Notes: generated by a model not told the origin, from the letters alone. A stretch of 64,000 nucleotides of DNA from UBA3210 sp048359995 (GCA_048359995.1 DBGCPK010000017.1:62001-126000); one strand, 5' to 3'. Shown: positions 8,486-17,205, counted from the first letter of the stretch. Numbers and translations are program-made.

Positions 8486-8518
8486 CGCCAAAACGCACGA
8501 AACGACACTTTTTAGCAA
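8486..8518. repeat. integrase arm-like repeat behind tRNA-Trp
   Basis: CAC trinucleotides at 10-base spacing (CACGAAACGA, CACTTTTTAG, CA). The 23-base stretch 8496-8518 matches 18178-18200 behind tRNA-Pro at 22 of 23 positions. Such phased repeats resemble arm-type binding sites of tyrosine integrases left at an attachment site. Confidence 0.5.
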
Positions 8519-8530
8519 TTTGGATTTTTA

Positions 8531-8908
8531 GTGATATTTTATTTAAAATCATTTGATTCTACAAATGCTAATAAAGAAGCAATTAATGAAATCTTTTGTG
8601 TTCTAATAGTGATAGATGTATTGTTTGCAATTTGTTTTATTTCTTCTTTGATTATTTATCTATATAGATTTTTGCCATTTATTAATTCACAAGGGAAACT
8701 TATTCGTCTTAAAATCCTTGAAAGGCACATAGGAAGTGTAATGTATGGAAAATTTGAAACAGATAATTTAAATAAAGAAGTTAGAATTAGATTTGTATCT
8801 AGATCTTTCGTCAATTATTTTGCTTCATATCAAGTTGGAGATTATGCTGAGTGTTTTGTTAGAGAGCAAGATTTTTCAGACCCTAAAATTGTTGTTCTTT
8901 ATAGATAA
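8531..8908 (+). CDS. small membrane protein of unknown function
   Basis: 125 aa from a GTG with no clear ribosome-binding site. One strong membrane segment (CVLIVIDVLFAICFISSLII, about 23-42) is followed by a polar domain of about 75 residues with a beta-rich look (LIRLKILERHIGSVMYGKFE, VGDYAECFVREQDF). The layout, one helix plus a small beta domain, recalls short DUF2500-like proteins, but no family is claimed. It may have lost its true 5' end when the island inserted behind tRNA-Trp. It is AT-rich compared with the core genes and is followed by copy A of the terminator-bearing repeat. Confidence 0.5.
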   Translation: MIFYLKSFDSTNANKEAINEIFCVLIVIDVLFAICFISSLIIYLYRFLPFINSQGKLIRLKILERHIGSVMYGKFETDNLNKEVRIRFVSRSFVNYFASYQVGDYAECFVREQDFSDPKIVVLYR

Positions 8909-8956
8909 AATTGAAATTACAGTTATCCTTCTTAAATTAAAAATTTAGTATGCTTG

Positions 8957-9065
8957 CAACAATAAATAATTATAGTGATTTCGAATAAAACGATTAATAA
9001 CGCATAGAATTGATTTAGTATTATTTCGTGCGTTTTTTACATTTGAAATTTTAATGTGAAATCAT
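8957..9065. repeat. dispersed ~100 bp repeat, copy A, with terminator
   Basis: Shared pieces with copies at 9632 and 13410: AATAAAACGATTAATAACGCA, then TTTCGTGCGTTTTTTACATTT, then TTTTAATGTGAAATCAT. AACGCA pairs with TGCGTT and is followed by six T, so each copy carries an intrinsic terminator. Confidence 0.7.
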
Positions 9066-9084
9066 ATTTAATCGAACTAAAGTA

Positions 9085-9113
9085 TAGGTGATTCGCACAT
9101 TTCGTGGTACAAT
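9085..9113 (+). promoter_or_regulatory. promoter of the 9159 lipoprotein gene
   Basis: Weak -35 TAGGTG, 17-base spacer, extended -10 TGGTACAAT. Confidence 0.5.
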
Positions 9114-9158
9114 ATAAAATACAAATAAAGTGATAAATTGCTATTAGAGGAGAAAATT

Positions 9159-9593
9159 ATGAAAAAAATATTTACGAGCCTTTTGTACGGATTATTATTT
9201 GCTTTAACTTTTGCTTTGTCTGCTTGTGGTAATAAAAATGGAACGTATTATCCTAATAATTCGGAAATGAAAACAAATCTTGAAGAGAATGGTTATGTTG
9301 TAACTATATATCAAGATTTATCAGATAATGATGGAAATCATCACGCAGGAACGCTCTTATTTGCAAGTAAAAGCCGTGAAAATGAGCAAGAAGAATATTT
9401 ATATTTCTATCGCTTTGATAATGCCAATTCTTGCGATTATTACTACACCGCTATGGAAAAAGAATGTAAAAACTATAATTCGTTGGTAAAAATCGAAAAC
9501 GACGAAAAATTTGGTAATATCGTTTATTGCGGAACAGAGAAAGCCATAGACGATGCGGGAATTATAGTAGTCGAAGTGAAAGTTAAAGTGTAA
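9159..9593 (+). CDS. small lipoprotein, unknown function
   Basis: 144 aa. It starts MKKIFTSLLYGLLFALTF and has the lipobox LSAC at about 22-25, so it should be exported by Sec and lipid-anchored after signal peptidase II cleavage. The mature part (about 120 residues) is polar and acidic with no recognised domain. The ATG at 9159 follows AGAGGAG; an ATG 21 bases upstream lies before the ribosome-binding site. It is followed by copy B of the terminator-bearing repeat. Frameshifted lipoprotein genes at 12857 and 26318 suggest the islands carry a family of such proteins in various states of decay. Confidence 0.75.
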   Translation: MKKIFTSLLYGLLFALTFALSACGNKNGTYYPNNSEMKTNLEENGYVVTIYQDLSDNDGNHHAGTLLFASKSRENEQEEYLYFYRFDNANSCDYYYTAMEKECKNYNSLVKIENDEKFGNIVYCGTEKAIDDAGIIVVEVKVKV

Positions 9594-9631
9594 ATTGCAA
9601 TTCATTTAATAATTTTTAAAGCATTATTAAG

Positions 9632-9725
9632 AAATAATCAATAAAACGATTAAAACGCATAAGAGCAAATAAGTGGTATTTCATGCGCTTTTTTACATTT
9701 GAATTTTTAATGTGAAATAATTAAT
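9632..9725. repeat. dispersed ~100 bp repeat, copy B
   Basis: Same order of blocks as copy A: AATAAAACGATTAAAACGCA, TTTCATGCGCTTTTTTACATTT (partly changed stem) and TTTTTAATGTGAAATAATT. It lies just after the 9159 lipoprotein gene. Confidence 0.65.
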
Positions 9726-9972
9726 AAAAATTGGAGACTTAATTGAATTCATTAACACAAGTACTAATGAAGTATTATCTTGTGTTGTGACTAATCTTAT
9801 AGATATTCTAATTTCAAAGAACTATATATGCACTACGAAAAAAAGTATAGGCTATAAAGAAAATGAAGAAGCCGATCCAAGAGACATGCTTGTTTATTAT
9901 TCTCAAGAAAGTATAGAGAAATTTGATGTTCTTGGAATTGAAATTAAGTTATTAAAAATTAATATTCAATGA
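9721..9972 (+). pseudogene. fragment of an unknown small protein
   Basis: An open frame of 83 codons begins right after a stop inside repeat copy B and has no ATG, GTG or TTG until a GTG at 9784 and an ATG-less stretch beyond. It reads as a plausible protein interior (NEVLSCVVTNLIDILISKNY, ADPRDMLVYYSQES). It is probably a 5'-truncated gene. No family recognised. Confidence 0.35.
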
Positions 9973-10024
9973 TTGTGATAATATAGAGGTAATAAAACCT
10001 AGTAAAGATGGTAATTATGTTGTT

Positions 10025-10234
10025 TAGTTTAAATCCTGCTCAAGCTAGTAAGGTTCGAACCTACTAACGAGTGAAATATAAGCACATAAAAACCTCCTTG
10101 AATTGTTCAGTTTCAAAGAGGCATTTTTTATTTGTTAATCATAATTCCAACTTTGCAAAGTGAACATTTTTTTCTAACTTTGTAATCAGCGTGAATAAGG
10201 GATTTGTTATAAATTTTTTATTTCTTTCAATGTT
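10025..10234. repeat. ~210 bp long repeat, copy 1
   Basis: Nearly identical to 18263-18478 in the same orientation, from TAGTTTAAATCCTGC to TTTCAATGTT. It includes a hairpin-forming TAGTAAGGTTCGAACC/TACTA segment, a terminator-like AGAGGCATTTTTT stretch and the 3' end of a serine recombinase gene on the minus strand. Confidence 0.85.
10139..10234 (-). pseudogene. remnant of serine recombinase 3' end
   Basis: Minus strand encodes NKKFITNPLF as in the longer fragment at 18365, then is frameshifted. It is joined abruptly at about 10235 to a tyrosine recombinase remnant, marking an old recombination junction. Confidence 0.55.
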
Positions 10235-10236
10235 AT

Positions 10237-10422
10237 ACGGCTCATAATCTAAGGCATACATGTGCAACATTAGCTTTAAAGAATGGAGCAAAAGAAAGTG
10301 AAGTTCAAATGGTTTTAAGGCATAATTCAATTAACACAGCTATGATTTACTCTCATCATATTGAAAGAGAAACCAATAATACTGAGTTAATTGTTGCTGA
10401 TGCAATTTTAAAAAATAATTAG
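10237..10422 (+). pseudogene. tyrosine recombinase C-terminal remnant
   Basis: 61 codons containing the catalytic end of a tyrosine integrase: HNLRHTCATLALKNGA (H-x-x-R box), then MVLRHNSINTAMIYSHH (second histidine box and the nucleophile tyrosine), then a stop. Everything upstream is missing, replaced by the long repeat. It is most likely the leftover integrase of the element inserted behind tRNA-Trp. Confidence 0.75.
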
Positions 10423-10465
10423 CGTTTTTTATCGTGGTTTTATATCGCTAAAGGAAAGGACAATT

Positions 10466-10689
10466 ATGGAAAAAGAACAACTAAACAATGTCTCGCTTTT
10501 TGAGCGTGACTCAATTGGAACAATCAGAACCAGTATCGATGAATTTGGAGACCTGTATTCTGCCTTAAAGATGTGTGTAATATTTTAGAAATCAAAAATG
10601 CATCTAATGCAAAATCAAGACTTAGATCTAATAGAATAGTTAAACTTACTGGCCAATCAAATGGTGGAAATCATCATATTCATATATAA
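10466..10689 (+). pseudogene. frameshifted Bro-N/antirepressor-like gene
   Basis: It starts at an ATG after AAGGAAAGGA and reads MEKEQLNNVSLFERD, IGTIRTSIDEFGDLY. After a one-base shift near 10565 it reads LKDVCNILEIKNASNAKSRL and IVKLTGQSNGGNH. This is the Bro-N pattern of phage antirepressors (short N-terminal strand pair, DVC/DVA-x-x-L motif, basic helix). The C-terminal half is missing. It marks a phage-like or conjugative element origin for the island. Confidence 0.6.
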
Positions 10690-10904
10690 CGATTGTTATT
10701 GCAGATGGATGAGCTATAAAATTTAATTGTGAGAATAGTAGTATAAATGACCTTATTGTTTCACGAAAAAAAGATGCTAAAATAAATAGGAATTTTTAAA
10801 TTCTTCTTAAGGTAATATGATAAAATAAAAATATTAAAATGTATGTCGCATTTTGATAAAAAAACAACTCTTATTAAGTGAAAATATTTTCAGAGGATAA
10901 ATCT
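10690..10904. other. intergenic stretch before sigma gene
   Basis: AT-rich with no intact gene. A candidate promoter TTGTTT-N16-TAAAAT lies near 10757-10784 and a short frame ends ...RKKDAKINRNF at about 10799. Nothing else is supported. Confidence 0.3.
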
Positions 10905-11450
10905 ATGAGAGACAAAATAGAAAACTCCTTACTTAGTGCACTTAAAAAAAACGATGAAGGGGAAGTAGAAAGAATTTTTGAGACTATCTATAACCAGTAT
11001 TACAAATTGGTTTATTTTTGTATTGCAAAATACATAAATGAAGAAGAAACAATTAAGGAATTAACAAACTATGCCTTTTTAAAGTTTTTTGAAAATATTT
11101 CAAGTATTAATTCATCAATAAAATACTATTTACTAACGATTGCAAAAAATATTGCAAAAACTTATTTAAGTAAAGAAAAGAATTTTATATTAGTAAGTGA
11201 TGAATTAATTCTAAATTATCCTGATTATTCTATTTGTAGTAATGAAGTATACACAAAACTTATAGATGATTTAAAAGCCGTTTTAACAAATCAAGAAGTA
11301 GAAATCATTATTAAGCATGTTGTTGATGGAATGACTTTTAAAGAACTAGGAAATATTTATCAAATAAAAGCAAAGACAATAAATAAAATATACGAAAGAG
11401 CAATAAAAAAATTTAAAGATTCGGAAAGGAGTGTTTTTTATGAAAAGTGA
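10905..11450 (+). CDS. ECF-type RNA polymerase sigma factor
   Basis: 181 aa, the right length for an extracytoplasmic-function sigma factor. Region 2 is visible at about 25-85 (IYNQYYKLVYFCIAKYI, ELTNYAFLKFFENI, SSIKYYLLTIAKNIAKTYL). Region 4 lies at about 125-175 (LTNQEVEIIIKHVVDGMTFK, then a helix-turn-helix ending INKIYERAIKKF). It should direct RNA polymerase to a small regulon, probably including its own operon. The ATG at 10905 follows AGAGGA; an ATG at 10878 lacks one. It overlaps the next gene, its likely anti-sigma factor, by 11 bases. Strongly AT-rich, so probably acquired with the island. Confidence 0.8.
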   Translation: MRDKIENSLLSALKKNDEGEVERIFETIYNQYYKLVYFCIAKYINEEETIKELTNYAFLKFFENISSINSSIKYYLLTIAKNIAKTYLSKEKNFILVSDELILNYPDYSICSNEVYTKLIDDLKAVLTNQEVEIIIKHVVDGMTFKELGNIYQIKAKTINKIYERAIKKFKDSERSVFYEK

Positions 11451-12459
11451 TTTTATGTTAGATGAAATCAATTCTAGAGTGAAGAACTTTGGAAATTTCA
11501 GCGAGATTTCCAAAAGAATAAATCTAGATGAATATAAAGAAAAAACAAATAAGAAGAGTTTTACTAATAGTACAATTTCAAAATTAATAGATGCATTAGC
11601 TATGTTTGTGATTGTAATTACATCAACAGTTTTAATTACAAAAATTAGTTCTAATTATAATATAGATGTAAGTACCAGTGATGTAGGTGCTAGTATTAAT
11701 AATCATAATTGGGAAATTATTTATGAAGAAAAAGAAAATCAATGTGCGGAAATTCCAAAATGGAATGATAGAAGCATTATACAAAAATATAGTTCCTTTA
11801 CATACAATAAACTGTCTTATGATATATGGTCGACAACGTCATCAAAGCCTATCTCAGAAAACTATATAGAGAATGAAATTGATTCAATTTTTATTACTGG
11901 CTACGATGTTTATGAAGATGCAACACACGAAATACGAGCAAGTGTCTATAAAATCAAAAAAATTGATTTGGGTTGTGCGATTGGAATTCAATTTGACGGC
12001 GATGATAAATTCTATGCCTATATCAATCATCGTTATAAATTTTATTCACTTGAAGAAATAATTAATAAATTGAATTTAATAGAATATTGTAGTTTTCAAA
12101 ATGCCTATTATGAATTTGAAGATAAAGATGGTACACATTTAATACGATTTGATGATTTTGACGATGAATTAGTATGGCAAGGATTATTAAATCAAGCCAA
12201 AAATGAAAATTTATTTTTTAATAATACGACATCATCAATAGAAAAATTTATGAGTGTTCGAGTAAAAATTGAGGCTTTAGGTATTGAAGATAGCGCTTCA
12301 TGGATTGGGTTAGATAATAAAGGATTTATGGAGGTTAGGATTTTATCAACTACTGGAAATAAATGTATTTTCGAATTAGATATTGAGAGTATTGATGCTT
12401 TTTCAAAATATTTAATTGACAATATTAAAGGGTATGAAATTATCTTTATTGAGAATTGA
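11440..12459 (+). CDS. putative membrane-anchored anti-sigma factor
   Basis: 339 aa, starting inside the last codons of the ECF sigma gene with AAAGGAG upstream. About 45 cytoplasmic residues precede a single membrane segment (ALAMFVIVITSTVLITKI, about 52-69). A large extracytoplasmic part of about 265 residues follows. Gene order, overlap and topology are those of an anti-sigma partner with an outside sensing domain; the sensor matches nothing I recognise. Zinc-binding HxxxCxxC residues typical of ZAS anti-sigma factors are absent from the N-terminus. Translational coupling to the sigma gene is likely. Confidence 0.65.
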   Translation: MKSDFMLDEINSRVKNFGNFSEISKRINLDEYKEKTNKKSFTNSTISKLIDALAMFVIVITSTVLITKISSNYNIDVSTSDVGASINNHNWEIIYEEKENQCAEIPKWNDRSIIQKYSSFTYNKLSYDIWSTTSSKPISENYIENEIDSIFITGYDVYEDATHEIRASVYKIKKIDLGCAIGIQFDGDDKFYAYINHRYKFYSLEEIINKLNLIEYCSFQNAYYEFEDKDGTHLIRFDDFDDELVWQGLLNQAKNENLFFNNTTSSIEKFMSVRVKIEALGIEDSASWIGLDNKGFMEVRILSTTGNKCIFELDIESIDAFSKYLIDNIKGYEIIFIEN

Positions 12460-12821
12460 AAGAAAAAACAAAGCTAATTGATGTTATTAAAAAAATTGGA
12501 ATCCCAACATTTATTGGATTAGAACAAGTTCCTTCTTTAGATTTTGCCAATAATGAAAATAAGTCAAATTTGCCATCTGAAGAAGATATTAGAAGCATAA
12601 AACTTTGAAGAAATAGTAACAATTTTAGGTAAACCACAAAGAGATAGTGGCTCGGGTGCATTTTTTATTTGAATTTGACCTATCAAATGGAAAAAATAGA
12701 GGCTTTATTTGTAAATAACGATAAAAAAGAAAATGAATATATAAAAGCTCATGAAACCATAACTCTTGGCTCACATTATCTTTACTTAGTAGATTATTCA
12801 GTTATAGATAGTAATCACTAG
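12456..12821 (+). pseudogene. frameshifted gene following the anti-sigma gene
   Basis: Three consecutive frames read as one protein: VIKKIGIPTFIGLEQVPSLDF to a stop near 12606; then FEEIVTILGKPQRDSGSG, a pattern like small SmpA/OmlA-type exported proteins; then IEALFVNNDKKENEYIKAHE to the stop at 12821. At least two frameshifts have occurred. A TTG overlapping the anti-sigma stop may have been the start. Confidence 0.5.
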
Positions 12822-12856
12822 AGTTTATTTTATTTAAGTTCGAAGGAAAAGTATTT

Positions 12857-13324
12857 ATGGATAAAAGTAAAAAACTAAAAAAATACTTGGAGCATTAAGT
12901 TTATTGTTAGCTGTTACATCTTGCTCTTTAAACTCTGAATTGCCTATAAAAATTGGAGATAAATTAGATGGTGATATGCGAATACTTCAAGATGAAGTAA
13001 AATATCGATTTGACTATATTGATTATATGTTTTTTGAATATAAAAACAAAATTATGTCATACACTATGATCCTTTAACAAGTATTGTTATCAATTTGCAA
13101 TCTTATCCTATTAAAAAGGTAGCAGAAAATGATTTTAAAAAATCGATGTTGGAATGTATATTTATGAAGTCGTGGAATTAGTGGGTCTGCCTTTTGATAG
13201 TAAAACTTCAGGATTACTTAGTATGAATTTTAAAATAACTGATAGTCAAGATTATCGAGTCGTCTATTTTATACAACCGAATGATTCAGCAGAAGGCTTA
13301 ATAGTATCCATTGTAGTATTATAG
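12857..13324 (+). pseudogene. frameshifted lipoprotein gene
   Basis: ATG at 12857 (MDKSKKLKK) runs into a frameshift in an A-rich run. The next frame gives LGALSLLLAVTSCSLNSEL, a signal peptide with lipobox VTSC. Two more shifts lead to DVGMYIYEVVELVGLPFDSK and a final stop at 13324. It was originally a lipoprotein of about 150 residues. It is followed by repeat copy C. Confidence 0.6.
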
Positions 13325-13409
13325 AATAGCTAACCAAGTGATTCAAATATCAAAGATTGATTCATGATTGCTATATTTTTATGTTTTTTTCAAATTTTAA
13401 AAAAATTCT

Positions 13410-13530
13410 AACAATAAATAATAATAGTGATTTCGGTTTTAGTAACGAATAAAACAATTAAGAACGCATTGAAGTGATTTAGTGTCATCTCGTGCGTTTT
13501 TTACATTTATAATTTTAATGTGAAATCATT
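13410..13530. repeat. dispersed ~100 bp repeat, copy C
   Basis: Closest to copy A: AACAATAAATAATAATAGTG, AATAAAACAATTAAGAACGCA, TCGTGCGTTTTTTACATTT, TTTTAATGTGAAATCATT, with an extra GTTTTAGTAAC inserted. Its terminator stem AACGCA/TGCGTT is intact. Confidence 0.7.
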
Positions 13531-13745
13531 AAGAGAAATTGATTAAGTAAGACTATAATATATATGAGCAGATGCATATGCTCCGAAGCTAATCCTAAGC
13601 ATTCGTGGATTCGAGTTAAGCGTAGTGCCTTGGACTCGTTAAAAGGAAGAGCACATGGAAACAGTAATAGGTTTGCCTCTCACCTTAAAAGTGAGGCTTT
13701 TAAAAATTTAAGCGACAAGTAAAAATTTGAAAGAGAGATGATAAT
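13531..13745. other. unexplained segment before the hydrolase gene
   Basis: Higher G+C than its surroundings at 13567-13700. It contains hairpin-forming pieces (GAGTTAAGCG...GGACTCGTT near 13612-13640, CTCAC/GTGAG followed by TTTT near 13678-13702). In one frame it is open (CSEANPKHSWIRVKRSALDS), so it may be a gene remnant or a small RNA with terminator. Confidence 0.3.
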
Positions 13746-14507
13746 ATGAATGATTGGTTTACTGTAGAGAAAATTGATGAAACAACTTTTTCAATAAGTG
13801 AATATAAACATTATGAAGAAGCTCATTCATATTTATTACTTGGAAAAGATAAGGCTTTATTAATTGATACTGGACTAGGAATTTCAAATATAAAAAAAGT
13901 TGTTGATGAAATAACACAACTACCAATATTGGTTATAACAACCCATGTTCATTGGGATCATATCGGCGGACATAAATACTTTAACGATATCGCTGTTCAT
14001 GCTTTAGAGAAAGGCTGGTTATTAAACTTTCCTGTTCCATTAGCGGTCGTTAAGGACAATTTAATGAAATTGCCGTTTGAAAACCCTAAATCATTCGATA
14101 TTGATAAATATGAAATTTATAAGGGAACACCTACATTAGTTCTTGGCGATAATGATGTGATAGATATTGGAAGCCGAAAAATAAGAGTAATTCATACGCC
14201 GGGACATTCACCGGGACATATATGTTTTTATAACTTAGAAAAAAAATATTTATTTACAGGCGATTTGGTTTATGAAGGAAAATTAGATGCCTATTATCCT
14301 ACTACTGATCCGATAGCGTTTAAAAATTCCATTGATAAAATAAGAAATTTAAAGATCACAAGAATTTTGCCTGGTCATCATAAATTAAATATACGTAACA
14401 GTTTGATAAACGAGATTTGGAATGCATTTGAAGAATTAGAGGAAAAAGGGAATTTAAAGCAAGGAAGTGGTATTTTTAACTATGGAGAATTTAGCATTCA
14501 TATTTGA
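13746..14507 (+). CDS. metallo-beta-lactamase-fold hydrolase
   Basis: 253 aa. It has the full metal-binding set of the MBL fold: THVHWDHIGGH (HxHxDH, about 71-81), VIHTPGHSPGH (about 150-160), TGDLVYEG (bridging Asp) and the late histidine in LPGHHKL. It likely hydrolyses an ester or thioester using two zinc or iron ions in the cytosol; no signal peptide is present. The substrate cannot be read from sequence. The start is preceded by GAGAGATG at a modest spacing. It is AT-rich like the rest of the island but intact, so it is probably still functional. Confidence 0.85.
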   Translation: MNDWFTVEKIDETTFSISEYKHYEEAHSYLLLGKDKALLIDTGLGISNIKKVVDEITQLPILVITTHVHWDHIGGHKYFNDIAVHALEKGWLLNFPVPLAVVKDNLMKLPFENPKSFDIDKYEIYKGTPTLVLGDNDVIDIGSRKIRVIHTPGHSPGHICFYNLEKKYLFTGDLVYEGKLDAYYPTTDPIAFKNSIDKIRNLKITRILPGHHKLNIRNSLINEIWNAFEELEEKGNLKQGSGIFNYGEFSIHI

Positions 14508-14731
14508 ATAAAGAAGAAATTTAATGAAAATGAAAAAAGGGACGTATCTATAAATATACTGCAAAAATAATTTCTTGTGCTTTTAGCAAAAAGAGGTTCA
14601 TCTTCAAAAATTCAGGAGTTATTTGATAAAAGACTAGCGGGGATTGGAATCGGTTAAATTCGATTTTTCCGATTGGCTTAATTCATGTATTGTTGTCTTT
14701 GAAAAAAGAATAAATATGAAATGGTCGGATT
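14508..14731. other. gap between convergent genes
   Basis: AT-rich, no gene or clear terminator found. Confidence 0.4.
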
Positions 14732-15628
14732 TTAATCCATGCTGGATCTATCGAAATACGAGAAATATAGACTATCAATCATATTGAACGTTTTAATGAA
14801 ACATCGATAAAATCCTTTTTTTTGATCGGTGATATATGTGTCTGGAATCGAGGAGTTACTTTTTATCTGATCGAAATGATAAGCGCCGTTGACTTTCCAT
14901 CCGTTGATTAATCCGATGGAAATCGCATCTTTCGGGCAAAAAAAGGAACACCGCATGCACATCTGACAATGATTTTTGAATCGGATGCGATCGTTTTTTT
15001 TCGTAATATTATTTACAGGACACATTTGAATACATGCATTGCATTGAATGCATTTTGCTTTATCCACACGGTAGAATTTTCCGTTAATATGCGCTCCTGG
15101 CCGCTGAATGGAAAACAAAGCGCTGGTGAAGTTATATAAAAAATTACTATTGATGATGCGGTGAATACCATGAAAAAATTCGTACATGAAAATGTCCAGC
15201 AGTCGTTGATCGTACTTTAAGATTTCTTTAACAAAGGCATCGTCGTAACGGAAATGTATATTATAAGGCATAATAAAATGATATTCATTTTCGAGTACGC
15301 ATTTGTTTCGTTTTAAAATGCGTTTAATGATGCGGCTCGATGCATCGTTCAACCCGAATGTTTCACCAGATTGCTTATAAATGAAATACCTCTTTTCCTT
15401 TGGTAAATGAACTGATTTTAAATATCGGTTCATCAATTGAGGTGAATTGAATGCGTAGATAGGATATCCGATTCCAATCGCATCGTATGATGATAAATCT
15501 ACCGGATTTTGAGAAGTTATATCATATGTCTTCACTTGATGACCTTTCTCACATAATCTTTTTTCTATCATTTTAGTTAAATATCTTGTATGAAAAGTGC
15601 CTGTATAATAAAGTAAAAGAAAATTCAT
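14732..15628 (-). CDS. EFR1-type ferredoxin (flavodoxin-like plus 2[4Fe-4S])
   Basis: 298 aa. The N-terminus is flavodoxin-like (LLYYTGTFHTRYLTKMIE, YDAIGIGYPIYAFNSPQL). It is followed by a helical linker and a bacterial two-cluster ferredoxin domain at about 190-240: CIQCNACIQMCPVNN and CQMCMRCSFFCPKDA, each CxxCxxCxxxCP. This is the layout of the EFR1 family, presumed electron carriers of anaerobes that use FMN. The second in-frame ATG (15628) is chosen because AGAGGT sits 8 bases before it. Monocistronic. Sequence composition is intermediate between core and island. Confidence 0.88.
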   Translation of the reverse strand: MNFLLLYYTGTFHTRYLTKMIEKRLCEKGHQVKTYDITSQNPVDLSSYDAIGIGYPIYAFNSPQLMNRYLKSVHLPKEKRYFIYKQSGETFGLNDASSRIIKRILKRNKCVLENEYHFIMPYNIHFRYDDAFVKEILKYDQRLLDIFMYEFFHGIHRIINSNFLYNFTSALFSIQRPGAHINGKFYRVDKAKCIQCNACIQMCPVNNITKKNDRIRFKNHCQMCMRCSFFCPKDAISIGLINGWKVNGAYHFDQIKSNSSIPDTYITDQKKGFYRCFIKTFNMIDSLYFSYFDRSSMD

Positions 15629-15986
15629 CCGCATATACCTCTTACAAATTTATCATAACAAATTTATCGAAATGATAGAAAATGGTTTTTTAATGATTAA
15701 AATAATATATTTTTTCTAAAAAAGAAATTTTTAATTGATGCGATGAATTCAGCGTTCGTTGATTGATCTCGATAGGGTATTCAAATTTTGATCGAAGGAT
15801 AAACCTTAATTTACAGAATAAATACAAAGAAATCGCAGAGTATATTGAGAAGCGTGGAAAAGATGATTCAAATACTTTCTAAAGAATATGAGTATAACAA
15901 CGCGAATCAGATTTTCGGTTAGGACCTTATGCTTTTCAAAATGCAACAAAATTAACGATTGATCTTTTCATGTGTCGGGAGAGTAA
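15629..15986. other. intergenic stretch with a possible gene remnant
   Basis: Mostly AT-rich. On the plus strand, 15781-15885 reads NLNLQNKYKEIAEYIEKRGK to a stop with no start codon, probably a fragment. Nothing else is supported. Confidence 0.3.
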
Positions 15987-17015
15987 TCATATTTTTAATT
16001 CGGCGAAGAATTTTTGAAAACAAACCGGAATGCTGAGTTGATTTCTGATTTGATCGCTTGGATAAAAGTTTCCATTTAAAGAGTCGGAATTTTCGATAAG
16101 AACCCGATAACCTTTCATGTTCCACGTTTGATGAGAAAAAACGTGTTTTCGTTCGCATAAAGGGGTAATCGCATCAAAGGACAAATTACGGGAAGAAAGA
16201 TTGGTTTTGACTTCCTCCTCTGATAAATGTCCTTGAAGAATCATCGGGGCATATAAACCTTTCAAGACACCGAAATCCTTTTTTTCGAAGTAAAACCAAT
16301 TTTCTGCCGTGCAAAGAAAAAGGCAAGTGTAGTCGTATGGTCGATTCAAAACTTTTCTTGTTTTGACCGGATAGCTATCGACGCTTCCGTGCAGAAAAGA
16401 TTTGCACTGATGCTGCAAAGGGCAACGATTGCATCGGGCGTTCTTCGGCGTGCAGATCGTCGCGCCAAGTTCCATTAACGATTCGTTAAAAATTCCGAAA
16501 TCTTCAGGGTGAAAATTTTCCAGTTGTTCTTTAAAAGATCTTTTCGTCGTTTGAGAGGAAATATCCGAGTCATCTTCGTTTAATCGGGTTAAAACGCGTA
16601 GAACGTTACCGTCTACCGAAGCGTAAGGAAGGTGAAAGGCGCGTGAAAGAATTGCACCTGCGCTGTAATCACCGATGCCTTTCAAACAAAGAATATCCGC
16701 ATAATTGTCAGGGAAATGTCCGTTAAATCGTTGCATGATGATCTGCGCGCTTTCCTTTAAATTTCTTGCTCGAGAATAGTATCCTAACCCTTCCCAAAGT
16801 TTCAAAAGCCTCTCTTCTTCGACCTGAGCCAAATCCGGAAGCGTGGGCAAAGCGTTCAAGAAGCGGAGATAATAAGGAATAACGGTTTCTACTCGGGTCT
16901 GTTGCAGCATGATTTCGCTGATCCATATGGCGTAAGGATCTTCCGTATGTCGCCAAGGTAAATCCCTTTTATTCTCTTTAAACCAACCAATCAATCCGTC
17001 GACATCCAAATTCAT
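15987..17015 (-). CDS. mutY: A/G-specific adenine glycosylase
   Basis: 342 aa. It removes adenine mispaired with 8-oxoguanine. The N-terminal helix-hairpin-helix glycosylase domain holds the catalytic Glu in LQQTRVETV and the hairpin LKGIGDYSAGAI, followed by Asp in SVDGNVLRV. The iron-sulfur loop is complete (CTPKNARCNRCPLQHQC, C-x6-C-x2-C-x5-C). A C-terminal NUDIX-like recognition domain (about 230-342) has the FSHQTW motif. The ATG at 17015 is chosen; GGAGTG lies just upstream and alternative GTG/TTG codons lie between. Core-like composition indicates it is resident and separates the two islands. Confidence 0.93.
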   Translation of the reverse strand: MNLDVDGLIGWFKENKRDLPWRHTEDPYAIWISEIMLQQTRVETVIPYYLRFLNALPTLPDLAQVEEERLLKLWEGLGYYSRARNLKESAQIIMQRFNGHFPDNYADILCLKGIGDYSAGAILSRAFHLPYASVDGNVLRVLTRLNEDDSDISSQTTKRSFKEQLENFHPEDFGIFNESLMELGATICTPKNARCNRCPLQHQCKSFLHGSVDSYPVKTRKVLNRPYDYTCLFLCTAENWFYFEKKDFGVLKGLYAPMILQGHLSEEEVKTNLSSRNLSFDAITPLCERKHVFSHQTWNMKGYRVLIENSDSLNGNFYPSDQIRNQLSIPVCFQKFFAELKI

Positions 17016-17128
17016 CAATCCTATCACTCCGTAAAACAGGATCAGTTTAGCACAAAGTATGAAATAAATCCTTAAATTTGATTATTTGAAAAAGAAAAAA
17101 ACCCGAAAAAACATAATGTTAAGATTCT

Positions 17129-17159
17129 TTGACAGATTTCCAAATATTCTTGGTAGAAT
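17129..17159 (+). promoter_or_regulatory. promoter of XRE regulator gene
   Basis: TTGACA (17129-17134), 19-base spacer, extended -10 TGGTAGAAT. Confidence 0.6.
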
Positions 17160-17205
17160 AAAAGCACGGAATAGAGAAACAATTTGTACATCGGAGGAAT
17201 GACAA

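Noticed and set aside
10139..10330. 63-codon minus-strand gene
   Set aside because: It crosses the junction between the long repeat and a tyrosine recombinase remnant; only the repeat part resembles a protein.
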